Positions 62,687-64,000 of a DNA stretch of 64,000 nucleotides are shown piece by piece. Under the pieces are notes generated by a model. It was not told the DNA's origin. It searched no databases and saw only the letters and a program-made list of their open reading frames with translations. Position 1 is the first letter of the stretch, and every line of letters starts with the position of its first letter. The position numbers and the translations under genes were made by a program. This stretch comes from Marinilactibacillus sp042660675 (GTDB lineage: Bacteria; Bacillota; Bacilli; Lactobacillales; Carnobacteriaceae_A). The stretch covers positions 34,757 through 98,756 of the forward strand of contig NZ_JBHSUL010000011.1 of the NCBI RefSeq assembly GCF_042660675.1, written 5' to 3'.

Positions 62687-63886
62687 ATGGATAAAGAACA
62701 ACGATATTTTGATTATGTAATCGTCGGTGGTGGGATTGCAGCTGGGAACGCTGTAGCCGGAATTCGTGAAGCCGATAAAGCTGGAACAATTGGCGTCATT
62801 TCTGCTGATTCTGACCGACCATACGAACGTCCTGCGCTATCTAAAAAGTTATGGACCGATGATTCTTTTACAACAGATCAGATTTTCTATAATGTTCGTG
62901 AAGAACATCAAGCGACACTCATGCTTGAAACAGAAGTGACTTCCATCGATAAAGAAGCTCACACCGTCACAACAGACACTGGTGATGTAGTTAAATATAG
63001 AAAATTATTACTAGTTACAGGGGGTAAACCTCAAGTAATCGATGGTCCTGAAGATGATAAAGTTTTCGCATTCAGATCATTTGAAGACTACACTAAATTA
63101 CGTAGCCTTTCGGGAGACCATCAACATGTTGCCGTTGTGGGTGGTAGTTATATTGGTACAGAACTCGCTGCCAATCTAGCTCTAAATAATACAAAAGTCA
63201 CATTGATTTATCCACAAAACACTTTGGGCGACAATCGTTTCCCCGAAGAAATCGCTAAAGAATATGAATTAACATACGTAGATCATGGTATCGAAATGAT
63301 TAGTAAGACACGTGCAGAAAAATATACTAAAGAAGGCGACAAGTTGGTACTTCATCTAGATAATGGAAATACGGTAGAGGCAGACTCTATTGTTTTAGGT
63401 TTAGGCGTAGCTCCTGTACTGGACTTAGCAAAAGATGCTGGTCTTGATGTAGATGATGGCGTAATCGTTGACGAGTACCTTCGCACATCAGATCCCGACA
63501 TCTATTCAGCAGGCGACATCGCTTCTTATCCTGACCCGATTCTGGGAAGACAACGTATCGAACATGTGGACCATGCTAGAAATTCAGGTACTGCAGTAGG
63601 TAAAATTATGGCTGGCATTAATGAACCATATGACCATACCCCCTACTTCTATTCTATGATCTTTGATATTTCTTGGAAAGCAATTGGAACACTCGACTTA
63701 TCATTAGATTTACTCATTGATGAAGTAGATGGTGGAAAAGTCGTTTATTACCTCAAAGAAGATAAACCTGTCGGGATTCTAACGTGGAACGTTGAACCAG
63801 ACCTTGATAAAGTTCGTGAGCTGATTGATAACCCTCCTGCATCTTCAGAATTATTAAAAGGTGCCATTCGCAATCAGGAAGATTAA
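62687..63886 (+). CDS. FAD/NAD(P)-dependent oxidoreductase, ferredoxin/rubredoxin-reductase-like
   Basis: 399 residues. FAD motif VIVGGGIAAGNAVAG at about 11-25, NAD motif VAVVGGSYIGTELAANLA near 147, and SAGDIASYPDP near 278, all of the pyridine nucleotide-disulphide reductase fold. No CxxxxC redox pair, so it resembles ferredoxin/AIF-type reductases. Partner is unknown. AAGGAG 10 bases before ATG. Confidence 0.88.
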   Translation: MDKEQRYFDYVIVGGGIAAGNAVAGIREADKAGTIGVISADSDRPYERPALSKKLWTDDSFTTDQIFYNVREEHQATLMLETEVTSIDKEAHTVTTDTGDVVKYRKLLLVTGGKPQVIDGPEDDKVFAFRSFEDYTKLRSLSGDHQHVAVVGGSYIGTELAANLALNNTKVTLIYPQNTLGDNRFPEEIAKEYELTYVDHGIEMISKTRAEKYTKEGDKLVLHLDNGNTVEADSIVLGLGVAPVLDLAKDAGLDVDDGVIVDEYLRTSDPDIYSAGDIASYPDPILGRQRIEHVDHARNSGTAVGKIMAGINEPYDHTPYFYSMIFDISWKAIGTLDLSLDLLIDEVDGGKVVYYLKEDKPVGILTWNVEPDLDKVRELIDNPPASSELLKGAIRNQED

Positions 63887-63902
63887 CTATTCCATCAAAA
63901 AG

Positions 63903-63923
63903 AGGCTGGGACAAAAGTCCCAG
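63903..63923. repeat. GAGGCTGGGACAAAAGTCCCAG-type element
   Basis: CTGGGAC-AAAA-GTCCCAG hairpin just after the FAD reductase stop. This GAGGCTGGGACAAAA word is widespread as a short dispersed repeat in Lactobacillales and related Firmicutes (from memory, not searched). Confidence 0.6.
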
Positions 63924-63929
63924 TTAAAT

Positions 63930-63978
63930 AATAAGATCCACCGGGAAATCTACTTGAGATTTTCCAGTGGATCTTATT
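63930..63978 (+). terminator. Long hairpin at the window end, terminator or repeat unit
   Basis: 22 positions starting AATAAGATCCAC pair with one mismatch and one wobble around ACTTG. Immediately follows the short repeat, and ends in TATTTGTTTATG. Confidence 0.75.
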
Positions 63979-64000
63979 TGTTTATGTAAGCAAAAGGAGC

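Noticed and set aside
1..64000. CRISPR arrays, tRNA/rRNA genes, insertion sequences, prophage genes
   Set aside because: Looked for regularly spaced repeats, tRNA-like cloverleaf ends, transposase or phage proteins; none seen.

Overview
The window is a low-GC, densely coded Gram-positive chromosome segment. Strong purine-rich ribosome binding sites, frequent TTG/GTG starts, many PTS genes, LicT-type antitermination, class III FBPase, GlpF/GlpD/GlpK, DhaKLM and a TroA-type metal importer with a DtxR/MntR regulator point to Lactobacillales. Carnobacteriaceae (Marinilactibacillus, Alkalibacterium or Carnobacterium relatives) is my best guess by inference; there is no rRNA to confirm it. I saw no tRNA, rRNA, CRISPR array, insertion sequence or prophage.

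Region 1-14.6 kb is a hexuronate/glucuronide island. A GntR regulator cut by the window edge faces a ManD/RspA-type dehydratase, which diverges from a PTS EIIBC without an EIIA. Next, all on the minus strand and reading from 14.55 kb downwards, come a PRD/EIIB/EIIA-type PTS regulator, lactose/cellobiose-family EIIA, EIIB and EIIC, beta-glucuronidase (UidA), mannonate dehydratase (UxuA), SDR-type fructuronate reductase (UxuB) and glucuronate isomerase (UxaC). KDPG aldolase and KDG kinase follow as a separate unit with its own promoter and palindromic operator. Together these convert beta-glucuronides to pyruvate and glyceraldehyde-3-phosphate.

Region 14.7-36.1 kb is mostly housekeeping and glycerol metabolism. 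It holds class III FBPase, a rhamnogalacturonan acetylesterase-like SGNH hydrolase, a DUF2089 regulator with two paralogous small membrane proteins, a DUF2207 protein, a quinone-reductase-like flavoprotein, DhaKLM, a thioesterase, a DAACS symporter, GlpF/GlpD/GlpK, Pta, Ung, a Cof-type HAD phosphatase, a pyridoxal kinase, a small YvrJ-like protein, a LURP-one-like protein and a HesB-like protein.

Region 36.1-43.8 kb is the most interesting part. It encodes a beta-glucoside-family PTS EIIBCA controlled by two RAT/terminator switches and a LicT-type antiterminator, and an RpiR regulator. Divergent from these are a signal-peptide-less sulfatase, a formylglycine-generating enzyme that would activate it, and a pair of short CHR (chromate/sulfate) transporters. 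I read this as PTS uptake of a sulfated sugar, desulfation in the cytoplasm, and disposal of the released sulfate through the CHR pair.

Region 43.9-64 kb has UvrC, a 3D-domain cell-wall protein, exopolyphosphatase and polyphosphate kinase with a perfect WalR-type box between them and the 3D gene, a LacI regulator, the MntABCD-type importer with its MntR-type regulator and a candidate operator, type I pullulanase, a glycine-rich membrane protein, a cupin, an SDR and an FAD/NAD reductase. The window ends in two hairpin elements that look like dispersed repeats.
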